From: Hyperoodon ampullatus
Lineage: Eukaryota > Chordata > Mammalia > Artiodactyla > Ziphiidae
Reading direction: 5' to 3'
Length of the DNA stretch: 64,000 nucleotides
Assembly (NCBI GenBank): GCA_949752795.1
Contig: OX457074.1
Location: 8,755,527-8,819,526 of the forward strand
The notes under the pieces: model-generated
Seen by the model: only the letters and a program-made list of their open reading frames with translations
Databases searched by the model: none
What the model was told of the DNA's origin: nothing
Shown: positions 12,801 to 23,331 of the stretch, one piece after another
How positions within the stretch are numbered: position 1 is the stretch's first letter
How the letters are laid out: every line of letters begins with the position of its first letter
Made by a program: the position numbers and the translations under genes

Positions 12801-15800
12801 ATCCCCACTCCGCCTCAGACCTGCCCGGAGGACCCGGCCCCAGGGCTCCAGGTGTGGTGAGCAGCACACGTGCACTGGCCCTCCCGGACTGCCTGGCCGG
12901 CCTCATCACCCTTCCAGCCGTGCTGAAGACCAAGGCCGGCGGAGGTGACCCCGGTAATGGTGGGCGGCTTCACCCACTAAACATGCCCCTGACAAAGACA
13001 GTACTTGGGAAGTAGGGAAAGGGCACTAAGTGGCCTTGGACGCGGAAGGTCTGAGTTTCCTCTGAGCTCTGCCACCTACAAGTGCTGTGATCTTAAGTCC
13101 ATTTCCCAGAGGGGCAATGGGAGGTAGCAGAGAAGAGCCAGGCTCAAGTCAGACTAACAGCTCAAAACCCGGCTCCAACACGTCCCAGCTGCATGACCTC
13201 GGATCACCTCTTACCCTCGGTGTCCACATCTCTAAAATGAGGTCAACACACGCAGCCACCTCACAGGGTTGCTGGGGAGATGAAATAGGTTATATTATTT
13301 TAAGAAATTTTGGCATCGCCCAGCAGATTGCGGGATCCTAGCTCCCTGACCAGGGATTGAACCCGGGCCCTCAGTAATGAAAGCACACAGTCCCAACCAC
13401 TGGATTGCCAGGGAATTCCCCAAATGGGTTATCTTAGATATAAAGTGTTTAAAGAGTACTTGGCACATACCCAGCACTATAAGGTTAGTTAATTGTTGTT
13501 TTCTATAATAGTAATAATAATAATGCCATCTACCTTGTTAGGATAATAAGAGATTAAATAAGATAGGCCATGTTGACCTTGGTTCCGAGGAGACCCTCAA
13601 AAATGCATTCAGTCTGCTCTTCCTATTTAGTGATTGGGATGCTGAGAGAGTATGTGTGTATTAACACATACTTCACATGCACTGAGGGGCTATTTAAAGG
13701 AAATTACGAAGGACTCCCCTAGTGGTGCAGTGGTTAAGAATCTGCCTGCCAATGCAGGAGACACGGGTTTGATCCCTGGTCTGGGAAGATCCCACATGCC
13801 ACAGAGCAACTAAGCCTGTGCGCCACAACTACTGAGCCTGTGCTCTAGAGCCCGCGAGCCACAACTATTGAGCCTGCGTGCCACAGCTACTGAAGCCTGC
13901 ACGCCTAGAGCCTGTGCTCCGCAACAAGAGAAGCCACCGCAATGAGAAGCCCGCGAACTGCAATGAAGAGTAGCCCCCACTCGCCGCAACTAGAGAAAGC
14001 CCGCGCACAGCAACGAAGACCCAATGCAGCCAAAAATAAACAAATAAATAAATATATTTTAAAAAATATATATGTAAAAAATAAAGGAAATTACGAGGGT
14101 AATGTGATTATTGATGTTGTAAATTTAGATTCTAAGAAAGCAGATTTTCTTTCTGTGAGGCACACCCATGATGAAAGGATAAACAGTTATCTCGGTGGGG
14201 ATTATTCATGGCCAGTCATTTATCCCTGGGTAGCATTTACCTGCCTGGACATCTCTGAGCCCCCTCCTCTGTCCTCAGTGTGTGCTCAGGGAACCCAAAC
14301 TCATTTTATAAAGCAGCCTCAAGGCCTTTTTGAAAGAAGGCAGGATATAAATTAAAAAGGACACAGCAGAAACTCATTCTATATCTGCCTGAGCCACACA
14401 TTATATGAAAATTAGACCACTGAGAAAAGTGGGAGTCTGGGGAGAAAGCCACTGGCCTGGATGTCAGATGACACAGGTCTGGCCCCGTCCCTCTTGCCGC
14501 GTAGCCCCCGCAGATGGGGAGTCGGTCTATATCATGGGTTTTCAATTCAGGTTTCAAGAAACCCATCAGAGGACATTTTTAATGGAACAGCTCTGCTTTA
14601 TCTGTTCTATATATTAGACCTCAGCATAAGATTTCATTTGAAGACAGGGCTTTGCCGCTAAAAAAAAATTCTGAAAAACCACTGAACTGGAAAATCTAAG
14701 ATCTACTCAGTGCCCTGGTGGTCTAAGATTCTAAACTCTAAGGCCAAAGCAAAATTATTTTCGATTATCTGGTGGTTAGGTTGTTTTCAAGCATGGAGAA
14801 GATCTAGAATGTTCTGCAGCCCCTGACACTTGGGGTCTTCCATCACAGTTTATTAGTATCTATTATTAACTCTAAGAAGTAAGGAAAACAAGGACCATGA
14901 TGCCCAAACTGCAGCCAAGGTTGAAGCAACTTGTCAGAAACCACAAAATCAGAGGCAAAGCAGAAATGAGAACCCTGGTGTCCTAGCAACGTGGGACTCC
15001 AGGCAGAGAGACCCTGAGTCATCAGTGGGAGTCCACGGTTGTTCCCTGCACATCCCGCCAGTGCATCCCTGCCACCCCAGGGCCCCGGGGAGTCGGCAGC
15101 AGGAGACAGATAATGAGCCGCTGATTATTCAGGCTGCAGCCTTTTTTGCTGAGTCGGGAACAGGCACTCCCCAACAAGAAATAAAATTAAACAGGCCCTT
15201 CTGTCCGGAAGCTTTAAATACACTGCTTAGCGTGAAGCGTGCTGGGGGGGGAGGTGTAGGGTTGGCAGCAGCAAAGCTAAGTGGCAGAGGATTTATGTTC
15301 TGGGGGCCAAGGAAGAAAACACTAGCTGCACCTCTCTATTAAGCACGGAAAGAATGGTCCAAAAGCCATTTCTCTTTGGGTTTGTATTTACTTCAGAGAA
15401 GAGCAGCCGTCAATCTGTTGATGAAGACACATGACGAACACCTGACTCAGGAAAGCTGTCCCTTGCTCAGCTGCTGCCCAGCTTCTCCTGGCAGCTGTCT
15501 CCTTGCTGAGCACAGCTTGGCCTTCAGACTGGAGAGCAAAGCACTAGCCCAGGCAGCCCTGCCCTAGCTCGGCGTTTGCCAGCTGTCTGGATGGAATTCG
15601 GTGTTTTGCTTCCCTCCTGTTGGGCTGCCAGCTACACGGAGTAATAAATAGAGAGGATGCTACATAAACAGAGTAGGTGATAATATCAAATTGTTGACAG
15701 CAGGTAAGGGACAATATTGATGAGAAAAGACTTGCCTCTTTAACGAGAGCAGAAACAGAGCTTTTGTGATGTACTTAGCGCCAACTCCCACCCCAGGAGG

Positions 15801-18800
15801 CCTGGAACCCATCACCTCCCGCCTTGAAGCAAGAAGATACCTACTGCTTAGAACGGCCCCTGCCCAGGTCCGGTGGTGGGAGGTGGTCCACGACTGGCTT
15901 GGGCTGCAGGGTCAGGTCAGGGGAGCCGGGCAATGGGTGTCCGAGGTTCTGTGCTGGCACCTGGATTGGAACCTAGAGAGGAAGGGAGTCACAGGTCGAG
16001 GGCCCAGGACGGCCTCCCTCGCTTTACGTGAGCAGCTCCTACAACCCGTCCCTCCTCCAGGAGTGGGAATGACAGCTCCTGGAACGACCAGTCCCCGTGC
16101 TCCCTCCCTGCTCCCCTTCTGTTAACACTCAGCCTCCCCACTTCCAGACACACAGAATCTGACAGACTAGCTCTTCCTGCACAGGATCTGAAAGCCTCCT
16201 AATGACCGAGGTGTAAGACATCCAGGTAGAGAAGCTGGGACTGAAGGGACCCTGTGAGTTGGGGGTGGGACATTTCTTTCAATATTCCACCAGCTCCAAG
16301 TCTTACCTCCTCAGCCGGACCTTCGTCCTTGTCCTCTGGGGGCTGCTCCCTGTCTGAAGAGTTCCCTTCCACGACCTTCTCCACATGGGCCTCTGTCCCC
16401 AGGCTCTCCTCTTGAAGGACTGCCGACCCTGGGCGTAGCTCTGGGGTGCAGGGCTGGCTGGGGAGGCGGGATGGCGAGGGGCAGCTGGGAAGGCTAAGGG
16501 GGAAAGGAGAGGTTTGAAAGGCGGGAAGCGGGGGCAGGTGGGAAAATCAGGGAGGCGGCGGGATCTCTGTGGCTCCAGGTCCATAAGGGGTGGATGCTTG
16601 GGTAACAAGAGGGCAGTAGCTGAGCGTGGGAGAAGGAGTCAGGGATTTTCTGGTTTAGGAAACTATGACACCCGCCCCTTAAATGCACCTTCTTTTGAAG
16701 AGTAGGTGCTGCTTATATAGGCTGGGGTGTGATTTACTCCTTTGACATAGACCATTCTAGGTGACAGTCAGTGTGCCGGGCAGTGAGGAGGAACCCCTAA
16801 CCCCAGATGCCAGAACAGAAGCGAGGAGTCCTAGCCCTGCAGAAGCTGGAGAAAGGATGGGGGCAGGTAGGGGGCGGCAGAACTCACGGTTGATGTGGAG
16901 GGCCCGCGTTGGGGGGCTGCGAGGAGTCCTGCTGCGGGACCTGGGCCCCTGCCTCGTACACTCGGAGCTTCTCCCTCAGGGCGGCCACCTGGAACGAAGC
17001 AGCCCAGCCCCTCAGAGCGCCGGGTGAGCACAGGAGGCAGGGGGCAGGCAGAGCGCCCTGGCCGTGCGCTGGCGGTCCTGTCCTGCCCCCTGAGCCGGGC
17101 GCCCTGCCTCCCGGCCAAGCTCCCGGGGCGGCTCCTCACCTCAGCCTGGAGCTGCTGGCAGATGCTGGCGTATTGGCTGATGTGACAGTCCAGGCTGATC
17201 ACGTTGCTCTTCAGCTGAGATGGGGGCACAGGGGAGGGATCTGTTCGTTCATTCAAAGCAGCTTTCGGCAACCACTTCCAGTGGCCAGATGCCGCGCTAG
17301 GCACACCTCACTCACATTCCCGAGACTCACCCTCATGACTGAGGGAACAGGGAGGCCAGTGGCTCTCCTAGCACAGCAAGAGAGCTTGCCTTTGAACCCG
17401 AGACCCCAGCTCCCTGACCGATATGCTCTCCGCAGGCCAGGGGCTTTGCCGCAGCGGCTCCTGGAGCACCAGGGCTCCCTGGAGGAGGCGGGGAAAACCG
17501 GGCAACTCTGCTTTTATCTGTGTTATATGTTGTTTTGCCAAAAATATGGGCCTGCTGCTAAAAACAAGTCTGACAAAGATCACTGGCTGATACTTGGCCA
17601 CTCCCTTCCGTTGCCTCCCTCTTGAGAAGATTCTGCCTCAATCATCCCAGTGCTGTGATTTTTTTTTTTTTTTTTTTTGCGGTACACGGGCCTCTCACTG
17701 CTGTGGCCTCTCGCGTTGAGGAGCACAGGCTCCAGACACGCAGGCTCAGTGGCCATGGCTCACGGGCCCAGCCGCTCCACGGCACGTGGGATCTTCCCGG
17801 ACCGGGGCACGAACCCGTGTCCCCCGCATCGGCAGGTGGACTCTCAACCACTGCGCCACCAGGGAAGCCCAGTGCTGTGATATTTTAAGGACGAGGACTA
17901 TGTCACTCCTTCCCTCGGCCTTGCGGGAACGCTTGCTCCAGGTACCAGAGAAAGCCAGTGGGTCCTGTCCCCTCGTCCTCCAAGCCTGGGGGCTCCCCCA
18001 ACACCCCTACACCCCCACTCCAGGGTGGTGGCCATCCCAGCTGGCACGCACCGAGAGTTTGATCTCCTTGGCCCGGTCGGCATACTTGAGGGTGTTGTAA
18101 GTGTCCTCGTAGGCCAGGCTGGAGGGGCTGATGGCAGCGATCATCACCGTGCGGCAGTTGCCCCCGATGGAGTCCTTGAGTAGGCGGGTCAGCTTGCTGT
18201 CCCGGTAGGGCACGTGAGACTTGCGGCCCTGGGGGCAGTGGGTGGGCGTGGAGTGAGTGTCTGGACTACACAGACCCAGGCTAGACTCGGTAGCCTTTGC
18301 TTTTTTTCGTTTGTTTGTTTTGTTTTTGTTTTTTTGACCCCGCTGCTGGGCTTACAGGACCTTAGTTCTCTGACCAGGGATTGAACCCGGGCCACTGGAG
18401 TGAAAGCACTAAGTCCTAACCACTGGACCACCAGGAAATTTCGACTTGATAGCTTTTGGCCCAGGGCTGGAGGGAGGGACCCTTGGCTCGGGCACTGGGT
18501 CGCTGTCCCGGGGAGGAGCCTGGCTCCGTGAAGCTTTACCTTTGCGTCGGCCAGGGCGTTGAGGACGTTGATGAGGGCCAGCAGCGAGCGGTTGATGCTG
18601 GCTCCCTCCCGCAGCCGCTCCCCCTTGGCGTGGGTGCTGGACGCCCGCTCCGAGCCAGCCAGGTCAATCAGGCTCATCTTGGCCACCCGAAGGGCCTGAG
18701 TCAGACCTGGGATCCGGTCCTGCTGCTTCACGAAGATCTGGGGGCAGATGGCAGGGGTGAGGGGACACTGGGCACCAGGAGCTCCAGCATCAGGCCCTGG

Positions 18801-20837
18801 CCTGTGACCCCTCCTCACCTGGAAGATGGCATGGGAGCGGGAGGACGTAGCGTTGACGTCAGTGGGGTGCTGCGTGCGGTTACGGTTCCCCCTGGTCAGC
18901 ATCCCCAGCAGCTGCTCAGCTGAGGTCGGCTACAGAGGAGATGTGCAGGAAGGGGGCTGTGGTCTCCCCAGTGGGGACTTTTCCCCCAGCAGAAGGGCTG
19001 CTCTTCAGGACCAATGTTACCCCCTTGCTATCACCACCACTGCCCCAACAGCATCCAGGACATCCCCAAACTACCCGGTGAGGGGATCCCGGAGGACAAG
19101 GCTGCTCATCCCACCTGAGCCCAGCCCCTTACCTGGTGGAAGGAAAGCCCTTGCACCACCACCCCCTTGTCGGGGTCCTCACGGATGGTAAGGGGCCCCT
19201 TGGGCTCCAGGAGGTCGTGGATCTGCTCATTGTACACCTGAGGAGAAAGGAAGCCAGGGAGAGACCCGAGGGAGAGGCTGGTCAGGAAGCCTCTCCCCGA
19301 GGCGCTGGGGAGAGCCGAGTTGCTGGGTCAGGGAAGCATGATGAGACACGCCGTGGTGAGTGGCACTTTGCTGGATGATGTCACATGATGAGTAGGACAG
19401 GCGGGGTCAGTTCACACGCAGGCTCTCTTGGAGCTGTGTCCACCCTCTGGGCCCCCGTCTGCCCACCCCCTACCACCCTCTCCCCGCTCCTGCTTGCTCC
19501 ACCCCACTCCCTCTTTAGGTGGTTGTGAGAATGAGGGATGGGGCCGCCCAGTCCTGGGGTGCAAACAGCCCTACCTCCTGGTAGCTGATGAGCACCTCGA
19601 GTTTCTTCTCCTCCCGGCAGGCCTCGAGCCTTCTGTACAGTTCCATGGTGGTCAGGTACATGATGCCGGGGTCCCCCTCTCTTCCCAGCATGGTGTGTGT
19701 CTTCCCGGCCCCGGTGGCCCCATAGGCAAACACTACAGAAGACAGAGTAGGGAGTAGGGTGGCGGCAGGGCCAGATCCACCTTCTCCGGGGGCTCTCCCA
19801 GTGCACTTCCATCCGGTCAGCTCTTCCCTTCTCCCCGAGCCTCTTTCCTTCCTTCCACGTGCGCGGTTCCACTGCTCCCTCCCACCCACCCACATCCCCT
19901 ACGTTCACAGCTGTTGAGTTCTCCGTGTCCATTCCTGGTGCCCCTGTAGGCTTGTGGACTTGAGGGCAAAGGGGTCTCCACTATGGGTGGGAGCTTATCC
20001 CTTCCTCAGGGAAGACTTCTCCAGCCTGGGTAGCTTCCTCTGTGGAAGGCCCACAATTCTTTCCGTCATATCACTTACCTTGGTTTTTAACCACACACTT
20101 GTGGGTGTGATTTTTTTTTTTTTTTTTTTTTTTGCAGTACGCGGGCCTCTCACTGCTGTGGTCTCTCCCGTTGTGGAGCACAGGCTCAGCGGCCATGGCT
20201 CACGGGCCCAGCCGCTCCGCGGCATGTGGGATCCTCCTGGGCCGGGGCACGAGCCCGTGTCCCCCGCATCGGCAGGCGGACTCTCAACCACTGCACCACC
20301 AGGGAAGCCCCGGGGGTGTGATTTTGTGATGTGTTTTCTCCCAGTTCTAAACTCTAAGCCTCACGAATACAGGAACTCTGTCTGCCTGATCTGCTATTGT
20401 ATCCCATGGCCCAGTGGAGTGGTCCCCACCCAGGAGAAGAATGAATGGGGGGCCCACAGAGAACGCACGGCCAGAGCGCTCCTCAACCAGTGCCCAGCAG
20501 AGGGGGAGACGGGCTCACCTGAGCAGTTGTAGCCCTGGAGGAAGCTGTCCAGGATGCTGTGGGTGGTGTGATGGAACACGTCCTGTTGGGTGGCCGCCTC
20601 ACCAAAGACCCGGTCAAAGACAAACGTCAGGTCTTTACCCTTCTTCTTGGGGCCATCAGGAACGCTGCCCCATTTCAGGCCAAGGAAGCCCCCATCGGGC
20701 TCCTCAGGGTCAAACACCAGCACCCGCTCATCCACCACCTGAACCACAGGCCGCCGCTGACTCTCCAACTCCCTCGGGGTGGGGGGCCGCACCCGCACCA
20801 CGACCCGCACCACGCTGTTTTCCACCGCCATCACCAT
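9730..20837 (-). CDS. KIF18B: KIF18B, kinesin-8 family motor, complete coding region in 15 exons
   Basis: Plus-end-directed kinesin-8; with MCAK/KIF2C it shortens astral microtubules in mitosis and is brought to plus ends by EB proteins (family knowledge). Segments in transcript order: 20519-20837, 19575-19732, 19133-19237, 18819-18929, 18540-18737, 18052-18228, 17140-17214, 16888-16988, 16307-16493, 15845-15960, 12576-12781, 11796-12321, 10769-10858, 10179-10264, 9730-9836. They total 2562 bases, or 853 residues plus TGA, essentially the human length. All introns are GT-AG and all phases join. Motor motifs: P-loop [11 protein letters not shown] (exon at 19732), switch [12 protein letters not shown], switch [10 protein letters not shown], then a short coiled region and a basic Ser/Pro-rich tail with EKKRRRPSP and KRQRQS (possible nuclear signals) and SRVP-like EB-binding candidates. 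The reading frame opens MVMAVEN; the second Met matches the human start, so either ATG may serve. Confidence 0.97.
9995..10110 (-). mobile_element. tRNA-Glu-derived short SINE
   Basis: Poly-T start and a body containing the antisense of the tRNA promoter (CAGGGATTGAACCTGGGC). Lies in the last KIF18B intron. Flanks CCCCGCCTAC / CCCCTCCTAC look like a target duplication. Confidence 0.85.
10179..10264 (-). CDS. KIF18B: KIF18B coding exon 14
   Basis: 86 bp. [20 protein letters not shown] then AGPLAIP; acceptor tcccacag, donor gtgacc. Confidence 0.95.
10769..10858 (-). CDS. KIF18B: KIF18B coding exon 13
   Basis: 90 bp. [20 protein letters not shown], then SARKKRRVV; acceptor ccccag, donor gtgagg. 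Confidence 0.94.
11521..11535 (+). promoter_or_regulatory. CTCF-like site, 12/14
   Basis: CCCATAGGGGGCGCC matches the core consensus except at two positions. Located in the KIF18B intron between coding exons 12 and 13. Confidence 0.4.
11796..12321 (-). CDS. KIF18B: KIF18B coding exon 12 (basic tail)
   Basis: 526 bp. Begins [19 protein letters not shown]. Includes [73 protein letters not shown] and LDQPFIPR; donor gtaggt. Confidence 0.96.
12576..12781 (-). CDS. KIF18B: KIF18B coding exon 11
   Basis: 206 bp. [20 protein letters not shown], then [20 protein letters not shown]; ends ELRSES plus one base; donor gtgagt. Confidence 0.96.
13030..13500 (+). repeat. MIR fragments, split by a SINE
   Basis: A first fragment near 13040-13100 and a longer sense MIR at about 13150-13282 (AGCTGCATGACCTCGGATCA, then CATCTCTAAAATGAGGTC) that resumes at 13434-13500 after the SINE. 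Confidence 0.65.
13294..13422 (-). mobile_element. tRNA-Glu-derived short SINE inserted in a MIR
   Basis: Antisense body with CCAGGGATTGAACCCGGGCC, flanked by AAATAGGTTAT (13283-13293) and AAATGGGTTAT (13423-13433). Confidence 0.88.
13710..14081 (+). mobile_element. CHR-1-like SINE, full length
   Basis: Sense copy with the tRNA promoter region (TGGTGCAGTGGTTAAGAATC), repeated CAACTACTGAGCC-type segments and an AAATAAA-type tail. Perfect 15-bp target duplications TAAAGGAAATTACGA at 13695-13709 and 14082-14096. Confidence 0.95.
14845..14995 (-). repeat. MIR
   Basis: Antisense MIR core (CCCAAACTGCAGCCAAGGTT, then AAGCAACTTGTCAGAAACCA). Confidence 0.55.
15845..15960 (-). CDS. KIF18B: KIF18B coding exon 10
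   Basis: 116 bp. [20 protein letters not shown], then [18 protein letters not shown] and two bases of Gln; acceptor tccag, donor gtaggt. Poorly conserved and easily missed, but needed to keep the frame into the next exon. Confidence 0.92.
16307..16493 (-). CDS. KIF18B: KIF18B coding exon 9
   Basis: 187 bp. Pro/Ser-rich, [20 protein letters not shown], then an acidic segment [20 protein letters not shown]; donor gtaaga. Confidence 0.95.
16888..16988 (-). CDS. KIF18B: KIF18B coding exon 8
   Basis: 101 bp. [20 protein letters not shown], then a Pro-rich stretch. It ends with two bases of a Pro codon. Confidence 0.95.
17140..17214 (-). CDS. KIF18B: KIF18B coding exon 7 (neck/coil)
   Basis: 75 bp, 25 codons: [20 protein letters not shown] then QLQAE; donor gtgagg. 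Confidence 0.95.
17660..17867 (-). mobile_element. CHR-2-like SINE (toothed-whale type)
   Basis: Poly-T then antisense body ending CCACCAGGGAAG. 14-bp duplications CCCAGTGCTGTGAT at 17646-17659 and 17868-17881. In the KIF18B intron after coding exon 6. Confidence 0.94.
18052..18228 (-). CDS. KIF18B: KIF18B coding exon 6 (microtubule-binding end of motor)
   Basis: 177 bp. [20 protein letters not shown] to [15 protein letters not shown]; acceptor cccccag, donor gtgcgt. Confidence 0.96.
18301..18444 (-). mobile_element. tRNA-Glu-derived short SINE
   Basis: T-rich start, antisense promoter region CCAGGGATTGAACCCGGGCC, end CCACCAGGAAATTTC. In the intron between coding exons 5 and 6. Confidence 0.88.
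18540..18737 (-). CDS. KIF18B: KIF18B coding exon 5 (switch II)
   Basis: 198 bp, 66 codons. Contains [20 protein letters not shown] and [19 protein letters not shown]. The usual ANINRSL reads ASINRSL. Confidence 0.96.
18819..18929 (-). CDS. KIF18B: KIF18B coding exon 4 (switch I)
   Basis: 111 bp. [20 protein letters not shown], then switch [13 protein letters not shown]; donor gtgagg. Confidence 0.96.
19133..19237 (-). CDS. KIF18B: KIF18B coding exon 3
   Basis: 105 bp, in phase. Encodes [20 protein letters not shown] to LSFHQ, with the kinesin EVYNExIxDLL motif. Confidence 0.96.
19575..19732 (-). CDS. KIF18B: KIF18B coding exon 2 (P-loop)
   Basis: 158 bp. [20 protein letters not shown] carries the ATP-binding P-loop; it ends LISYQE before gtaggg. 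Confidence 0.96.
20115..20313 (-). mobile_element. CHR-2-like SINE
   Basis: Antisense copy in the intron after coding exon 1. Target duplications GGGTGTGATTTT at 20103-20114 and 20314-20325. Confidence 0.93.
20519..20837 (-). CDS. KIF18B: KIF18B coding exon 1 (start of motor domain)
   Basis: The exon itself begins at 20845 after the acceptor tgctcag, leaving 8 bases of leader before the first ATG (20835-20837). It encodes [20 protein letters not shown] through [11 protein letters not shown]; donor gtgagc after one base of the Val codon. Confidence 0.96.
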
Positions 20838-21528
20838 GGCAACACCTGAGCAGAGACATGATGGAGATGAGGACCAATCTGACCCAGGCCTGACCAGGTG
20901 CCCTCAGTCTAGCACTCAGGGGCCTTCTCCCACCTCCTCCTCAACAGCTCAGCTCCATTTTATACCTCAAGAGAATATTGATGCCAGGATCAATTACTGA
21001 CAAATATCTTTCCCATCTGAAAGACCATCTTTGTCATATCCAATGACTGTATTTTTTTCAGAGGCCTATTCTGGGCTTTCTATTATGTTCCACGAATCTG
21101 TCTATTCCTGTGCCAGCACCACACTGTTTCCACTCCATTCCTTTACAGTTGCTTCTTATCTAGCAAGGCAAGACACCCGTCCCAACCCCAGCTTTCTTTT
21201 TCATGATTCTCTTGGCTATTTTCAGTCATTTATTCTATTCGACTTTAAGAACATTTTATCGATTCCATCCCCATCCCAGAACCGCCCCCCCCAAAAATAC
21301 CCTATTGGGATTACAATCGGAATTATATTAAATTTACATATTTATTTTATATTAAATGTTTTCACACAAGAATATGGCTATTACCTTTCTATTTGTTCAT
21401 GTATTTTTTATATCTTCAGGTAGTTTCTATAATTGTCCTTTTAATACAATTCTTAAGTACTTTATTGCTCTTATGAATGGAACACCTTCCCTATTTCCAG
21501 GTGCTAATATGGAGAAACATGATTGATT

Positions 21529-21727
21529 AAAAAAAAATTACTTATTTATTTGGTTGCGTTGGGTCTTAGTTGTGGCAGGTGGGCTCCTTACTTGGCTCCT
21601 TAGTTGTGGTATGCAAACTCTTAGTTGCGGCACCCACGTGGGACCTAGTTCCCGGACCAGGGATCGAATCCGGGCCCCCTGCATTGGGAGCACAGAGTCT
21701 TAACCACTGCGCAACCAGGGAAGTCCT
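21529..21727 (-). mobile_element. tRNA-Glu-derived SINE in L1
   Basis: 15-bp duplications GAAACATGATTGATT at 21514-21528 and 21728-21742. Confidence 0.92.
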
Positions 21728-21783
21728 GAAACATGATTGATTTTTATATATTTGCCTTATACCCACTACCCTCAAACTCTCTT

Positions 21784-21911
21784 CTTATTACGATTATAAT
21801 TATTTGGCCATGCCACGAGGCTTGTGGGATCTTAGTTCCCTGACCAGGGATTGAACATGGGCCCTCAGCAGTGAAGGTGCATAGTCCTAACCACTGGACC
21901 ACCAAGGAATT
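21784..21911 (-). mobile_element. tRNA-Glu-derived short SINE in L1
   Basis: 15-bp duplications CCCTCAAACTCTCTT at 21769-21783 and 21912-21926. Confidence 0.92.
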
Positions 21912-22110
21912 CCCTCAAACTCTCTTATTGACTCTAAGTGCTTTTTATTAGAGCTTATTGAGTTTTCTGAGTATACAATTATGTATCAGAAAATATTTTT
22001 TTTTACTTTTTCTTCTCCATACTTATACCAAATATTTCATATGTTGTCTACTGTATTCCCTAGAACTTCCAAAACAATGTTGAATGATAATAGGCATCCC
22101 TGTATTGTTT

Positions 22111-22444
22111 TTTATTTAAATAAATTTATTTATTTATTTATTTTTGGCTGTGTTGGGTCTTTGTTGTTGCGCGTGGGCTTCCTCTAGTCATAGCAAGCGA
22201 GGGGCTACTCTTTGTTGTGGTGCGTGGGCTTCTCACTGTCGTGGCTTCTCTTGTTGTGAAGCACGGGCTCTAGGCACGTGGGCTCAGTTGTTGTGGCTCG
22301 CGGGCTCTAGAGCACAGGCTCAGTAGTTGTGGCACACGGGCTTAGTCGCTCCGTGGCATGTGGGATCTTCCCGGACCAGGGCTCGAACCCGTGTCCCCTG
22401 CATTGGCAGGCGGATTCTTAACCACTGCGCCACCAGGGAAGTCC
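22111..22444 (-). mobile_element. CHR-1-like SINE in L1
   Basis: Antisense body from GGCTGTGTTGGGTCTTTG to CCACCAGGGAAGTCC. Near-identical flanks CCCTGTATTGTTT / CCCTGTAGTGTTT. Confidence 0.92.
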
Positions 22445-22999
22445 CCCTGTAGTGTTTTTGATCTTAAAGGAAATGGCTTTAGTGCTTCACTATTTAGATA
22501 TTGATTTTGGACAAATAGTCATTATCATATTAGTAATTTCATCTGTTCTTATTTTACTCAGAGTTGTTATCAGGAATGTCTTGAACTTTATCTAATGCTC
22601 TTGCAGCATCTTCTGATATGTTTACATGTTTTTTCTCCTTTATTTTGTTGATGTGGTAAATTATTTGATATTATTCTTGGCATCAAAGCAACCATGCATT
22701 TTTGAAAAAAAAATCCTACTCTGGCCATACTGAAGTTTCCAATTTTCAAACTGTCAAATGTGTCAACCTTCTTTTTTATTGTTTTTATGTCATATTTAAG
22801 AAGACGTTCCTTCCCTAAAATAATAAACACTTTTTTTATATTTCTAATACTTTTCCTTTCTTATATTAGATCTTTATCCAGATGGAATTTATTTTTGTGT
22901 GTGAATGATATGAGGATATTCCTAAATATCTTTTCTTTCCAAATGGCAGGCAACTATCTCAAGATCATTTATTAAATAGTGCATTCATTCTCCACTGAT

Positions 23000-23331
23000 T
23001 TATTTATTTTAAAAATTTTATTTATTTATTTATATTTATTTTTGGCTGCGTTGGGTCTTCGTTGCTGTGTGCGGGCTTTCTCTAGTTGTGGCGAGCAGGG
23101 GCTACTCTTCGTTGCGGTGCACAGGCTTCTCATTGCAGTGGCTTCTCTTGTTGCGGAGCATGGGCTCTAGGCGAGCAGGCTTCAGTAGTTGTGGCACGTG
23201 GGCTCGTTAGTTGTGGCGCATGGGCTTAGTTTCTCCGTGGCGTGTGGGACCTTCCTGGACCAGGGCTCGAGCCCGTGTCCCCTGCATTGGCAGGCGGATT
23301 CTTAACCACTGGGCCACCAGGGAAGTCCCCC
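23000..23331 (-). mobile_element. CHR-1-like SINE in L1
   Basis: Antisense body with an A-rich (here TTTATT) tail and end CACCAGGGAAGTCC. Target duplication unclear. Confidence 0.9.

Larger units (their letters stand above)
12782..15844 (-). other. KIF18B intron between coding exons 10 and 11
   Basis: Holds MIR fragments, a short SINE, a CHR-1-like SINE with perfect target duplications, and a possibly conserved noncoding stretch near 15100-15240. Confidence 0.8.

Noticed and set aside
13710..14081. tRNA gene in SINE promoter regions
   Set aside because: The tRNA-like A and B boxes belong to SINE heads; the cloverleaf is degenerate and followed by SINE body and tail. Same for all other SINEs listed.
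13087..14355. CRISPR-like or operon-like organisation
   Set aside because: The repeats are dispersed SINE segments, not spacer-separated direct repeats; the window is vertebrate nuclear DNA.
16909..17625. 238-residue plus-strand frame
   Set aside because: Antisense to KIF18B coding exons 7 and 8 and running through introns; no family resemblance.
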